Shown here in pieces: positions 23,901 through 34,878 of a stretch of 64,000 nucleotides of DNA. Each line of letters begins with the position of its first letter. Position 1 is the first letter of the stretch. This DNA comes from Trichopria drosophilae (Eukaryota; Arthropoda; Insecta; Hymenoptera; Diapriidae), in NCBI GenBank assembly GCA_030407085.1, contig CM059582.1:26363001-26427000 (forward strand), in the 5' to 3' direction. Made by a program: the position numbers and the translations under genes. The notes beneath the pieces were generated by a model that was not told the DNA's origin, made no database searches, and saw nothing but the letters and a program-made list of their open reading frames with translations.

Positions 23901-26900
23901 ATTGATGTTTGCAGTATATTCACTGAATTTTAAATTGCGCAACTTCTTTAGTCCTTAAATGTTAGTACGCTGCAATAATATATACTAACCATACAATTTC
24001 TCTACAAACAAGTAAAAATCAAATATTTCTTTGACGTTTTCTTTTTTCAAACATATAAACATGCGTACGTCTGCGAATAAAATATTAGTACAAGAGTCGC
24101 TCGTCAAGACTGCTCCTTTGTTCTCACAAGAATTTTGAATTCCTTCCATTGCGCGACTATGACGTACTTCGTAATTTACGTACACATCTGACCAGAAGAG
24201 TTATATTCGTAAAAGAAACAGACATACGCATAAGACCGCAAAGAGTCCGGCATAATTAAATCTATATAATAATAATGGTTACCTATTGCAGGTCGAAATA
24301 TCCCAAACGGCATACCGACAGCTTCTGTGTTTATGATGTTTTCAGCCACGGCTTTGGTGAAAGTGTAAGTGTTTGGCCATTTTCCCAATAACCTGTACAG
24401 GAATAAAAAATATTGTTTCTTAATTTCCTAATTTTTTATCGAAACCTTTACTATGTCAATTATTTCAATAACAAAGAATTGCAAAGATTAAACAAATATT
24501 CAAATCGAAAAAAAACATTGTTTCAAAAGCAATTGATTGTCGCATCCAACAACCAGGATTTTTTAAAATAAATAAGCATTTATGAGCGACACATACTGTG
24601 GTGTGATGTCGTTAATAAGTTTTTCGTCCATACATTCCATTAGCGAGATAAGTTTTTTTCCTTCGATCGGTGCGTCGTAGAACTTTTCTTCTATAGTTTC
24701 TTGGTGGCAATTTGCATAGGCGGTTGAGACATGAATGCCGGACTAAAAATGTTACTGCATGATGAATTGTGAAATTAAGTACGTTTCATGTACACTACAT
24801 TAAAAAAAAAAAATTTTGATGAATTTATCTAAGCAAATCGTACATCAATCGATGAGTTTACTTTATTATTTCTTTCATATCTGCGGTTTTATTATTATAT
24901 GCACTAATAATTATGAATTATTCATGAACCAAACTTGTATTCCTTTAGATTTATTTTAAATTGTGAATTCCCTTTTTCCATTGGGATTTAACGTGGATAT
25001 TTCCGTCTAGGAAAAGTACACTAGAGAATTCGTTATTCATCCTACATTTCAGGTGTTCAAAAAAAGTCTTAGTAATTTATACATTGGAATAATTTTTTTA
25101 AAGAACAAAACATAATGAGACAAGAAACTGTTACAGTCGTCTTCATTTATAATTATAGTTACTCTGTTATATTTATGATTAAAAAGTCAGATAAAAAAAC
25201 TAAGAAAAAAAGAAAGTAATAACGTGTGTGCAATTCTATGTTTATCACGTAATCGTTTAATAAACTTTTGGAGAAAAATTAAGTATCAAATTTTTCAAAA
25301 TCTATAAAAAAATCTAAAAAACTCTAAAGAACTTGTCATTTTTACCCGTTTTTGGAAATGGCCATAGTTTTCAAGTTACTGATTCCGGAAGTTTTTCAAA
25401 TAAATTTTTATTGCGGACGCCATTTTGATGACGTTAAAATAAAGTAGCGTTAAAAATTGAAATATTTTCTTAAAATTCAAGTATTCCGTGCGCCATTATG
25501 CATATTTTCAATCGAATCCCAACGTTGTAACGGTTCGATCAAGATTGATAAGAATAAATGTTTACAAACTTTTGCAGAATTTTTTTAAATACCGGCGCCA
25601 TATTGGAATTCCTGTTTTTTGAAACTCAATTTTAACGTCAAAAAGTTGAAGAGTGATAAAAATCCATCTACAAATTTATGCAGATTGTAATTTGGAGACG
25701 GACTTTCACATCAAAGTTAAAAAAAAAAAAACTTCAAAGTTAAAATGGAAATTATTTGGAAGATAATGAACATTTGTCTATAGTTTACGATTACAGATAT
25801 TAATTCCATTAAATTAATGTTAATGTACCTAACATATCTAAGAATATAATAACTTTAAATTGACAGGTTTTCAATCTTCAATTAGTACAACGTTTATCAG
25901 TTATTTACTGACAATTATAAAATATCAAAATTCGAAAGATAATGTTCCATTTTCTATTGCTGTATTATAATTGATGTACGATTTCTATGTATTTTAATAC
26001 ATACAAAAAAGAAACAAATTTCAACTTATTTGAAATTTTTTTTGAGCAGTAACCTTTATTAAATATAGTGCAAGTAACTAGTAAACGATCATGCATTATT
26101 AAGAGTAATAAATTAAGTAATTTTTTATTTCATAAGAAAACGTACAAATATAAATATTTACCTTAAATTTGGGCATTTCTTTGCACAAATTAAGAATATC
26201 CATCGGACTTTGGACGTTAATTGCGACGGCTAATTTTAGTTTTTCATCGAATCTTAGTGTTGCAGCGACATGAAATACTATCGAAACTTCACGAATAAGA
26301 ATCGCTCTTTCTATTTGGGAAATTCCTAGAGCTGGAAGACTGCAATCGCCAGAAATGCCAATAATTTGATGTCTAAATTTTGGACGTAACTCTCGAAGCT
26401 TTTCAAAAATCTGCAACATATTGAAGAATAAGTTAATTACTGTAGTAACAGAAAATAATATTTTTTTTTTAATCTGTATAATAAGCACGTGATAAATACT
26501 GAGATCTTGACATGTGCGGTAACTATCCATAAAATATCAATTTGAGCACTAAAAGGTGGCAAAATATACAAATGTTCAAATGTTTCAAAGTAACAATGAT
26601 CAAATGTCATTTACCAATTTTTTTATTAAGTTTAATGACAGCAATCAAGGATACAAAAAATATTTACATAATTTCTAAAAGTTAGGTACATGACTTGAGA
26701 AATAGTGTTTGGACAAAGTTAAAAATCGTGTATAGCTGTTTATCAGTTTGAAGATGAGATACAGGATTTGATTACAGTATTAGATTCGTTTGCAATAGTA
26801 ATTTAATGTCATTAGTTTTAATTGATTAATAATTCTTGGTATTTTATACTATTCATTTATTAACACACTGATTTGAGATCCTTATTTATGGATTTTTCTC

Positions 26901-29900
26901 AAATGGATTGTTTGGCCATTTTAACTATTTTCTTCAACTTTACAAATATAGATACTTTTTCCAATTTAAATTTACTGCTCATTTTCAGTTTAACTGTTTT
27001 CGACTTTTCATTTTGGATAAATTCACTTAATGCTTGTAATGACCCTGTGATGTTTGCAGCATGTCGGAAACAAAATTGCGGTTTTCTAATCATTTTATGA
27101 AAAAAAGGTATAAAAAACATAATTTTTTAATTCTTTTAATTTTTGGCAAAATTTGACCTCCGATCAAAAAATAATGTTGGAAGAAGTTGTGGATATTCAA
27201 AAGATCCACAACCATCATATACATCGTTTTTAACCTCAACATTTTCAGGATAAATAAAAAAAATCGTATTTTTGTTTTTAATTTTTCTCTCGCGCAAAAA
27301 GGAAGAAACTTACCATTTCATGTACCAAATATGGTGTAATTTTTTCCAATAAAAATATTTTTTACTTCTAATGTAAAATATATATCCGTTTACGATTATT
27401 CCTTACCATTAAATATCAAAATTTATTTTAATAAGTTAATAATGTGCTTCAGCGAATTTGACTTAATAATTACATAAATGACTTTTTAAAGGAATTGGTG
27501 AATTTAATGGACTACATGTTTAGAAAAGATATAATTATTAAAATAATCAATGGAGTTTATGTATTATATATTATGATGTATATAAATATCGCGATTTTTT
27601 TAAAAAGAGCCCTATTTAATATTTTAATTTTAGTCTTGTTACATTCGTGTGATTGCAAATTATCTTTTCTAGATAGAAAATACCGTATACCTACACTCTC
27701 TAAACTTGAATTACTAAAAAACGACTTATCTACAGTGAAAATGGGTTACCATCAATTAGTAAGTTTTTTGCTGACAAATAGTGTGAAAATTCTAAGTCAT
27801 TAGTAAAATTCTACTAATGTACAAGTAGATATTGACTTTTTTAGTTTTGTAGTTTGTAGAATTAGTAATAAATTAGTAGGTTTTAACTTTTTATTAGCAA
27901 AAGTGATTACTAATTCATTTGGTGACTCACTTTTCATTTTCTTATTGGTAGTTTTTAACTGATTCAGATTTAGAGACACCGACACTTGCAATTAAAAGTG
28001 GTTCAGCTACACCGTGGGTTACAAAAATGTCACCTATTCGATTATGAATAATCTTTTATTGTCGGTAAATGTACGAAAACGATTCAATACTTTTATTAAT
28101 AAACTGGTTGATCTAAAATAGCAATTGTTGTCGAAAAACATACTAAAAAATTATAGATTAGTTCAATTGTGTCTCGAGGCATACATGTATATATGTTGAT
28201 TTTGTAGCAGATTTGACAATGATACACAACTAGAATAAATATTTCTCATTACAAAAAAAAACCGAAAATATTGTACATCTAATTCCAATTTCCGCATATG
28301 CACGGTAGTGCAATACGAGTTTGTACTACACGTGTAGATAGTTTTGAATTTTTATGTGGTTGGCCTATGACATAAGTTTCACGTCATAGATGTGAAGATG
28401 TAATATTGTAATTTTTAAAAGAGTTTATTGTCTACTCATGTAAAAAGGTGACCCCGCATAAACCAAACGGGATAATTTTTTTAGAAATGTCAACTTTTCA
28501 AGTTTCTTAAGTTTCAGGGTCCATTAAAGCAATAAATAGACAAATGAAATCCTTATTTATTGAATAATTCTTAGGATTACATGGTGTTGGTTAGTATCGC
28601 AAAAGAAAAATTCGTAATTAAATATATAGTGTGGTTAACTGTAGTAATATTAGTAGATTTAAAGTATTTATAAAACGCAAAAGCCGGTAAGCTTGAATTA
28701 TAAATGGATTCATTGGTATTTTTATTCATAATTTTCTAACAAATAATGGAAAATTCATGTAATTCATTTTATTAGAATTATTTAGAGATTAGTTAAGTGT
28801 GTTTAGACAGAAAGAAAAAAAGGGTTAATGGAACTATGAAAAAATAGTAGAATAGATTTTAACATATGCAAGTAGTAAAATTAACAACATGAACGGTTGT
28901 AGTTGATATTTGAGGTTATGTACGAATGATTTGAATTCCGGAAAATAGTAAATGGAACAATTTTTCAGTTTCATTCACTATGGAAATAGTTAATTTAAGT
29001 ACTTTTTGTATTAAAGTGTTTTACTATTATAAAATAATTCCTTTAATTTTATTTAAATTCCTATTTTCTTTCTCTCTGTGTACACCATTATCATATAATT
29101 ACATATTGCAGAATGTAACTCTTTTGAGTGGTATTTCACTCGTTTTAGGGGGCATCCAGCTCACTCCAGGTTTATTGAAAATTCACTACAAGAAATTTAG
29201 AGGGTAGACTTATATTGAATTGAAACTTGTTTAAATATGTGGAGTACAAAGATAATGCCCATGATATAATTAATTCAATTATCGTAGAGGTTTAAACTTT
29301 GCAATATGCATAGTAGTAAATATGATCACTAAAGTAAATATTTAACAAAAAATTAGGCTGCTCCAAAGAAGGAAAAATCGCATATAAAACGATTAATGTC
29401 TGATCAAATGATCTGTTTTCACTTACAATTTATGATGCATGTATTATCGAAATCTCCCAAAGATATGATTTTTATAAACTTTCCTAATTCGCAGGGCCTT
29501 TGATTTTTATTTTGAAGGTTCATTAATGTTACACTTTGGCATTGTTTTTTTTTGCAGTGGGCATCAGTCTTTAGGTTAGATTAATACATAAATGTTAGGT
29601 AACTAGGAATTCGTAAAACTACAGCATTCTGATTTATATACAAGGAAATTAGCTGCCGTATGTTACTTGTTGATTTTTAGCGTTACTGATTATGAAGCGG
29701 TTTGAGTTCAGAGATTCAAAATGGCTTATCCAAGATGGAAAACCAAAATGTAAAGTAGTTGATTGAGTAAAATCTTGGTACTCGGGAAGTTTAGGTACGC
29801 AGTCGTTGATTACCGGATTTTGAAAAAACACATGTATTAATATTCATTTTATTATGAATCCGCTAAATTTTAAATTTAGAAAATATGACGTGACATTTGC

Positions 29901-31368
29901 ATACAAACCCCAAAAACAATATTTTAACCAAGATATTTTAATGTCAGGCAGTGTTATTAGATCCGCTGTTTTAAATCTTCCAAAACTCCGAATTCGTTAA
30001 CAGTAAACATTTTTTTATACGTTTATTATCAGTAATGTCATAAACGACTTTAATGTCATAAACGACATAAATACAAAAAGTGTTATATAAAAATGTATGA
30101 GGTCTTAATAAAAAAGTTACAGAAGATTGAACAAAAATAGGTATTAAATATATAGTGCAGCAAAAGGTTAAGTGAATGTCTAGTGTAAAATATCATACTA
30201 CATTTCAAATAATAATATTCTTGTGCTATTTCTACGCCCTTGTAGAAAATTGTTATCAACATAAAAAATAGTTGGTTATTTCTCAATTTTCAGAGTCGAT
30301 TTGGCAATTTTTAGATTGGGTTCGGTAATACTCAGCGACAGCTTCGGTGTTTTCAGACGTAATCTTTCACGTTTATGCTGTATTCTATTCATTATAATTT
30401 TCAAATTAGTAAATACTCTCTGAATTTGAAACAGTGAAACTCATTGTGAAACAGTAAAAATGGAGACGGTACTTTGAAAGAGTGTCTTTTGAACTGAAAA
30501 TGTGTAAATATTCAGTGTTTCGCGGTGCATTTCACTGTTTTAAATTGTAAGAGTATATAATACATTATTTATTTATTCATATATTTTACATTAATAAAAT
30601 ATATATAAATCGTGTGTACTTTTGTAAATTTGTCCATCTTACGGCTACTCAGTAGATTTAAAAAAAAACTGGCCAGTATGTGAAGCAGTTCTAGTTGTGG
30701 CTCGCCTTTTGGTTTAAAGAGGCAATTTTTTGTAAAACTTTGTGCCAATAAAGACAAATTATTATTATTATTTCTCAAATTATGATTAGATGTTAACTAT
30801 AAAAATAGAACTAAGAAATAATAGTAAAATCAAAGAGATTGTCACTGAAATTTCAGTTTGGTAATCTTTCCAACGTTATGATACTTTTGTATCTGAAAAA
30901 TACTTTTGTACATTGTTAGATTCAGTTAGAGCGATATCATTGAAAATCGTTAGTATATACTATAGATGGTTTGATATACAAAATTACTCTTTAAAAATAG
31001 CACTTAAGACCTATCTAATTCAGACTAAGGAAAAATGTAATGAATTGTGTAATTACCGGATCATCGAAGAGTTCTTCGATTCGCTGATGAATGTCCTTGC
31101 CCTTTTTTGGTCGGACCAGCATGTATATGGTCCCAATGTTTGGACAACTTCTCATAAGTTTTTCTATGATAAGTTTACCGAGAAATCCAGTGCCGCCGGT
31201 GATAAAGATACTTTGGCCTGTGTAGAATTCCTGAATGGGCGTCAGTTTGACATTTTCCTCAGAAATTTGAGTAATCTTTGGAGAACATTCCGTAGGAGTT
31301 TGCGACCTGGGGGCTGTGTCGGCGACAGCCACTTCCTGGCCGCCGGACTCCATCAAGACTTCCACCAT
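17828..31368 (-). CDS. FAR: Fatty acyl-CoA reductase, 8 coding exons, intact (543 aa)
   Basis: Alcohol-forming fatty acyl-CoA reductase. Known for the family: it reduces long-chain acyl-CoA to fatty alcohol with NADPH at the ER or peroxisome membrane, feeding wax, cuticular hydrocarbon or pheromone synthesis. Seen: exons 31057-31368, 26162-26410, 24597-24742, 24283-24392, 21211-21406, 18486-18734, 18151-18408 and 17828-17939 join in frame (1632 nt with stop), all GT-AG. Domains: Ser/Thr/Pro-rich N-terminus (1-45), Rossmann motif TGGTGFLG (57-64), HVAATLRFDE (151-160), STAY (193-196), Y245-x3-K249 catalytic pair, IVVSTYREPIQGW (about 272-284), FAR_C region (about 385-505), hydrophobic stretch 395-416, and a hydrophobic C-terminal tail (508-540). 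The length is normal for insect FARs. No frameshift, stop or missing key residue was found. Which FAR paralogue it is, and its chain-length preference, cannot be told from sequence alone. Confidence 0.95.
18151..18408 (-). CDS. FAR: FAR coding exon 7: FAR_C domain
   Basis: Encodes residues 421-506 plus two bases of codon 507: RLLKVYKKIHKFMDVLNYF, QWGFTN, then DWDVYFKTYIRGIRIYLIKD and ARVKWQ. Acceptor TTGCAG; donor GTATAT at 18149-18150. The frame also stays open through the donor to a stop at 18105, giving a shorter alternative tail of 14 hydrophobic residues. The spliced form into exon 8 is preferred because it restores a full-length family-like C-terminus. Confidence 0.93.
18486..18734 (-). 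CDS. FAR: FAR coding exon 6: start of FAR_C domain
   Basis: Encodes residues 338 (last base) to 420. The acceptor is ATTACAG at 18735-18736. The AG two bases further in would create an immediate stop, so the outer AG is the one used. It reads ENKEDPQIPIYNYVSKDNPI and then the hydrophobic HLFYVYFLHLLPALLVDTAA (residues 394-413), the first membrane-facing part of FAR_C. Donor GTAAGA. A 77-bp intron follows, the shortest in the gene. Confidence 0.95.
18805..19290. repeat. Tandem repeat, period about 105 bp, purine-rich
   Basis: The phrase ATTGGGTAAACTTGTATGG, or a close variant, followed by AGAAGAGAAG, recurs at 18810, 18918, 19017, 19130 and 19235, a spacing of 99-113 bases. Each unit also repeats GGAAATCGGATGGAGA and TATGAAGAAACAGA in the same order. 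Units have diverged by substitutions and small indels. The array lies about 70 bases upstream, in the transcript sense, of the exon 6 acceptor. Confidence 0.85.
19730..19752. repeat. (AG)n microsatellite
   Basis: An uninterrupted AG dinucleotide run of about 23 bases ending in a G7 run, at the outer edge of the polypurine tract of FAR intron 5. Confidence 0.95.
21211..21406 (-). CDS. FAR: FAR coding exon 5
   Basis: Encodes residues 273-337 plus two bases of codon 338. Acceptor CCGCAG, donor GTGAGA. It contains STYREPIQGWIDNLYGPTG, a glycine/alanine-rich segment and LLRSIHCDG, then NVVPGDMTINALLASAW, all strongly typical of insect FARs. The base composition is clearly richer in GC than the surrounding intron. 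Phase 2 at the donor matches the single A that opens exon 6. Confidence 0.95.
21407..24282 (-). other. FAR intron 4 (2.9 kb)
   Basis: Contains two short minus-strand open frames (21915-22157 and 22501-22710) rich in Lys/Arg/Glu, not recognisable as any family. Between 22380 and 22500 there is an unusual GC-richer patch. The stretch from about 22945 begins GGGTCATTCCATAACAATTT, resembling a widespread arthropod repeat end, but no second end was found. No other gene was seen. Confidence 0.7.
24283..24392 (-). CDS. FAR: FAR coding exon 4: catalytic YxxxK
   Basis: Encodes residues 237-272 (LLGKWPNTYTFTKAVAEN to GIFRPAI), with split codons at both ends. It is separated from exon 3 by a short 204-bp intron. 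Acceptor TGTACAG; donor GTAACC after one base of codon 273. YTFTK is the catalytic Tyr-Lys pair of the SDR fold (Y245, K249). FRPAI continues seamlessly into VVSTYREP in exon 5, which confirms the junction. Confidence 0.94.
24597..24742 (-). CDS. FAR: FAR coding exon 3: STAY region
   Basis: Encodes residues 188-235 plus two bases of codon 236. The acceptor is ATTTTTAG and the donor GTATGT. It starts SGIHVSTAYANC, the conserved strand and serine region next to the SDR active site. It continues with a charged insert ending in NDITP. It is too short to show as a long open frame and was recovered by homology to the family and phase matching. Confidence 0.93.
24743..26161 (-). other. FAR intron 2 (1.4 kb)
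   Basis: Bounded by GTAAAT and TTTTAG. Mostly AT-rich. From about 25380 to 25640 it contains two degenerate copies of a repeat marked by GCCATTTTG and GCCATATTGG. No other gene was seen. Confidence 0.85.
26162..26410 (-). CDS. FAR: FAR coding exon 2: SDR core
   Basis: Encodes residues 105-187, from IFEKLRELRP to EMPKFK, phase 0 at both ends. The acceptor is TTGCAG and the donor GTAAAT. It contains the family-typical GDCSLPALGIS and IVFHVAATLRFDEKLK segments of the Rossmann fold. An upstream reading frame is open to 26530, but that part matches nothing in the family and is intron. Confidence 0.95.
27693..27981. mobile_element. Palindromic mini-element, family A, copy 1
   Basis: About 285 bp in FAR intron 1. 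The ends are inverted repeats, CACTCTCTAAACTTGAA and GATTCAGATTTAGAGA. Subterminal blocks TGGGTTACCATCAATTAGT (27742-27760) and ATTACTAATTCATTTGGTGA form a second inverted pair. A related copy is at 34879-35164. This is a MITE-like structure without coding capacity. Confidence 0.8.
28801..29084. mobile_element. Palindromic mini-element, family B, copy 1
   Basis: About 285 bp in FAR intron 1. It shares AGTTGATATTTGAGGTTATG plus TAC (28901-28923) and CGGAAAATAGTAAATGGAAC (28939-28958) exactly with 49909-50176, in the same order. The right end is TTTCTCTCTGTGTACA, the inverse of copy 2's left end. The left end (AGACAGAAAGAAAAAAAGGG) is more eroded. Confidence 0.82.
29690..29831. repeat. Single relic of the 121-bp satellite
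   Basis: Contains CAAAATGGCTTATCCAAGAT followed by GGAAAACCAAAATGTAAA (29717-29754), then TTGGTACTCGGGAAGTTTAG and a GTTGATTACCGGATTTTG-like end. This is the same order of words as one unit of the 9.2-kb array. Confidence 0.75.
30425..30544. repeat. Inverted repeat with GAAACAGTGAAA arms
   Basis: TTTGAAACAGTGAAA (30425-30439) and TTTCACTGTTTTAAA (30530-30544) are complementary at 14 of 15 positions, with further GTGAAACAGTA and TTCAGTGTTTCG words between. Possibly a small mobile-element relic in FAR intron 1. Confidence 0.6.
31057..31368 (-). CDS. FAR: FAR coding exon 1: start codon and Rossmann motif
   Basis: Encodes residues 1-104. The ATG at 31366-31368 is preceded directly by an in-frame TAA, so no longer N-terminus is possible in this exon. 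Residues 1-45 are polar and rich in Ser, Thr, Pro and Glu; they are probably disordered and poorly conserved. The conserved part begins near IQEFYTGQSIFITGGTGFLG, which holds the NADPH-binding glycine motif, followed by a typical LVRPKKGKD segment. The donor GTAATT follows FDDP at 31056, phase 0. Reading through the donor adds only about 13 unrelated residues before a stop. Confidence 0.95.
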
Positions 31369-31378
31369 TTAGGAAATT
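31369..31378 (-). other. End of FAR 5' UTR with an intron 3' splice site
   Basis: On the minus strand, ATATTTCAG (AG at 31379-31380) lies 10 bases upstream of the ATG. This is a good acceptor and suggests that the ATG exon starts here and that the 5' UTR is split. The first, noncoding exon and the promoter would then be at higher coordinates; their position was not established. Confidence 0.45.
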
Positions 31379-31737
31379 CTGAAATATTAATATCGAAATT
31401 TTCATATTATTAATAGAATTTTGTACATACAATTTTTCAACAAATTTTTAATATTTTACTTAGTAATATTGGGATATAATGTCATTATGCTGAAATTGTT
31501 CTTCTTGGAAGAAATACTGGTAGATTTTACGAAACATTTTTTATCGTACACATTTGAAGGACCGTCACTAAATTACTGACTATTAATTTCTAACAAAAGT
31601 TTTCTAGTGCGTTCTTATTTCTGCAGTATCAATTATAGATAGGACGTATACAATTAAGATATGGTGTAGTATTTTTTGCGTTTCGAACAATTACTAACCT
31701 GATGTTAGTTTTTAGGAATGTACGTAAATAATATGTA

Positions 31738-31740
<3 letters not shown>

Positions 31741-31782
<42 letters not shown>
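31741..31782. repeat. (AT)n microsatellite
   Basis: About 20 uninterrupted AT units, roughly 370 bases upstream of the FAR start codon on the gene's 5' side. Likely polymorphic in length. Confidence 0.97.
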
Positions 31783-31784
<2 letters not shown>

Positions 31785-31799
31785 CAAATAATATGATTG

Positions 31800-34230
31800 A
31801 TATTCATATCTTTTCGTTTGTTTATTGCTTAAATATCACTATCACCAAGTATCTGCATCATTTTAGAATCTTAAAAACTTTTTTTAACAATCTTAGTTAA
31901 TTAATGGAAAACAATTATTTAAATTGGAGTAGCAAATAAAGTTCTAATTGAATTATAATGTTTTTTTAATTTAAATAAAATTTATTAAAATTATTAAACA
32001 TTTTTTAAATAAACCAAAAATATGATGTCCATCCGAAAAGTATTTACTTGTGACTTTTAAGAAAGAATTATTTCATAAAAAGACAGTTTCTTTAAATAGA
32101 AACATTTTTTTCGTTCTAGACCTTTTTTCAACGCATAGTTTCAATTACTTATTTTTTAATGTTTTTATTGAGAACATATAAACAAAATTATAAAATAAAA
32201 AAATGGTCGCTTGACAAAAATACGCCTATTTATAGATTACTATTCTGTCGAGAAAATGTTTAAATAAATAAGACTGTATTCATTCTAAAAGCTTTGGACA
32301 GTTTGTTTAAAGAAATAAAACTTTGAACCATCTTCGAGCAACAGCAACATTTACATTTACATCACCAAACCGAAAATACGACATTTCGAAGAAACAAAAT
32401 GTACACTGTAATTAAAGGACTATTTTGATCCCTGATTAACAGAAACAAATTTATCTACACTCTTTGAATCAGTAATCAGCACAACGTATATAGTTTGAAT
32501 TTCAGACAAGTACCAAATAAGCAAATATGACATTCTAAACTATATATGTTATAAACAAAAAAAAATAAATGCTAATTTCCAGAGAAAATTTAATTAAATT
32601 TTATTTATATATTATAACATTAAAAATATACCGACGAAATGATTTTTAACATAAACATAGCACTTTTCTCAAGGTATTGATTATTTTTTTCAAATAAGTT
32701 TAAAAGTCTTGATTTATTATATTATAAAAGCACTCATGAAATTGTTTAAACTTTTTGTCAGCGTTAAAAGTGGCAAGAAAAAGCATTTAAACAATTCAAC
32801 AATTTAAAATATTTTTTGACAACTACTCGGTAGGTCGATTTTTACACATTCAAGCGAATTTGTGAATTCTTACATTACGACAAACTGACATGTAGAAGAG
32901 GAGGCAGATAGTCGTTTCTGCGAGATGTTACTCTAAGTAGGTATTACGTAAAATCTTCCACACCCGCATGATGAAATTTTAACAACGTTTGCTCCTTATG
33001 TAAATGAGGCAAAATCCCTCTAAGCGTACGTTAGGTCCTGATTTGCATAAATAAAATAATCAATTACGTGATTGGTTGTAACCGAAGTCAACATTGCCAA
33101 ATTGCTATATTATCAATAAATTACGAAAATTTTGGAACAGTTCCAATAACACCTCGTAATTTTTAAAATGAAATTGCATCTTTATAAATGTCTAATTAGT
33201 CTGGGTTTGGTCTAGTTTATGTCCAGTTTAGTCATTTCTCATTTTAAAGGTATAGAGGAAACTAATACCAAACTAGACAGATTTATATCAGTGCTACCAT
33301 TGAAAGATTACTCATCAATAAAATTATTTTAGGTTATGTAAAATTCTTTTTCGAAATGTGAATAAAACAATAATTCATTTAAATATCTGAAAAGGTAGTT
33401 ATTTAAAATATTTACAATGCATTCAACTGGTTTTGAATGATGACGAATGAACTACGACCAAAGACCCCATTTTTAAATTAGTAAAACTAAAATTAGTAAA
33501 AAAGAAAAAGTTGTACTTTTTAATGGGTATACATGAAATTAATGCTAACTATTTGCGTTCATATGTATTAATAAACTTTTCTAGTTTTATTTAAAGATAA
33601 AATGATTTAGGCAGAACAAAAATGAGTATCCTAAAAATAAAAAAGTAATTCATCTTTTGATTAATGTTTACTTTCATCAAACGTTATCAGACCTGTTTAA
33701 AATTTTAATCGATTTCTCATAATTTCCCTACGATTAAACATGATTTGATTCAGTCTAGACGAAAAACGAATAAAAAAATCTTGCTTAATTATGTAAAGTG
33801 TTTACTGGAAAATGAAAACTCGAACTTCAATGAGCTTTTTTATTTTAACACTTTCACCAGGAAGCAGATCATCGACCTGCCCAAAAGTTGTTTGAGTTTA
33901 TAGATTGATACCGAGAGATTTCATATTTTAATTTAAAACATGTAATTACAACAACTTTACTTGAAAATGTCACAAATAAAACATCTTTTAAAATGAAAAC
34001 TAGTTCCTATGACACTTTAAGTAATGAAGGTTACTGACTAGTAAATAAATCTGAGTAAAATTGAGAGTCTTGTAACTGCGTACATTACGATACATAATAA
34101 ATACTGACTGTGATAATTTAACAGGCAGATATTAAAGAATAAATGTAGTCAAAAATGGACATTTGTGAAAATTATCGTAAAATATTGGTGTCGAATGTTG
34201 GCCCCTTTAAAGTATTTGCCAGTTTAATTC
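31800..34230. other. AT-rich region 5' of FAR; possible promoter patch near 32.9-33.1 kb
   Basis: No coding signal. Around 32880-33080 the sequence is less AT-rich, and on the minus strand it contains an arthropod initiator-like TCAGTTTG (32883-32890) with GTAAGA shortly after. This is compatible with a FAR first exon and promoter but not proven. On the plus strand, GATTTGCATAAAT (about 33041) resembles a POU octamer. Confidence 0.25.
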
Positions 34231-34289
34231 ATTTAGTTGGATATCCACTGTTCTAACATGTTCACACGAGTAAAAAGAAATATGTGCTT

Positions 34290-34475
34290 GTACTATCTAA
34301 ATAGTAAGATCATGCACAATTGCGCTTTTTGGTTGGTAAATATAGAAATAGTATATTTAAATAGTAGTCGTGGCTATTTAATTTGTCGACATCACTATTT
34401 AGACAGTAACTTTAACTAAACATGGTTGTATATTATTTTACTATCTAGTTAGTAGTTCCAACTATTTCATGGATA
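34290..34475. mobile_element. Palindromic mini-element, family C, copy 2 (inverted)
   Basis: The reverse complement of this segment aligns with 3230-3418. The block TACTATCTAGTTAGTAGTTC (34439-34458) is the exact reverse complement of 3240-3259, and GTCGACAAATTAAATAGCC, read on the minus strand, matches the interior. Several CTATTTAAATAG/ACTATTTAGACAGT half-palindromes are retained. No target duplication is obvious. Confidence 0.68.
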
Positions 34476-34878
34476 GACGTTTTACATTGGCATTCAGAAA
34501 TTGTCAATTTTTTAAAACGTATCAAAATCTTCATAAGCTAAATTAATGCATATAGCAAACTGTTAAAAATCGGAATCGGAATTAATATTTCTATACATTA
34601 TAATATTAAGTTCTTTTAAAACAGTAGGTCCAATTAATTATCAGGATGAAAAATATAAATTTTCATGTGCAACTAAAATCAATTTATTGCAGGTTGAGAG
34701 TTTTATACTTTTATCGGTTTTGTCTAAAAAACGTCAAAAACATGGAAAATCAAAGTGAAATTATTCCGTAATATAATACTAAAAAAATAAATGTAGACAA
34801 GTTTCTTTGAGAATGAAAAGAACTTCAGTTTATCTCAGTATATTTTTTTGGCATCTTGGAAGAAGAAATGACATCGCT

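Larger units (their letters stand above)
26411..31056 (-). other. FAR intron 1 (4.6 kb), rich in mobile-element relics
   Basis: The largest intron of the gene, bounded by GTAATT and TTGCAG. It carries two palindromic mini-elements (27693-27981 and 28801-29084) and a relic of the 121-bp satellite (about 29690-29830). It also has an inverted pair of GAAACAGTGAAA words (30425-30439 / 30530-30544). The remainder is plain AT-rich sequence with no conserved coding signal. Confidence 0.85.

Noticed and set aside
26411..26530. Extension of FAR exon 2 upstream of its acceptor
   Set aside because: The frame is open, but the peptide is unlike the family. The TTGCAG acceptor at 26411 gives phase 0 and continuous homology with exon 1.
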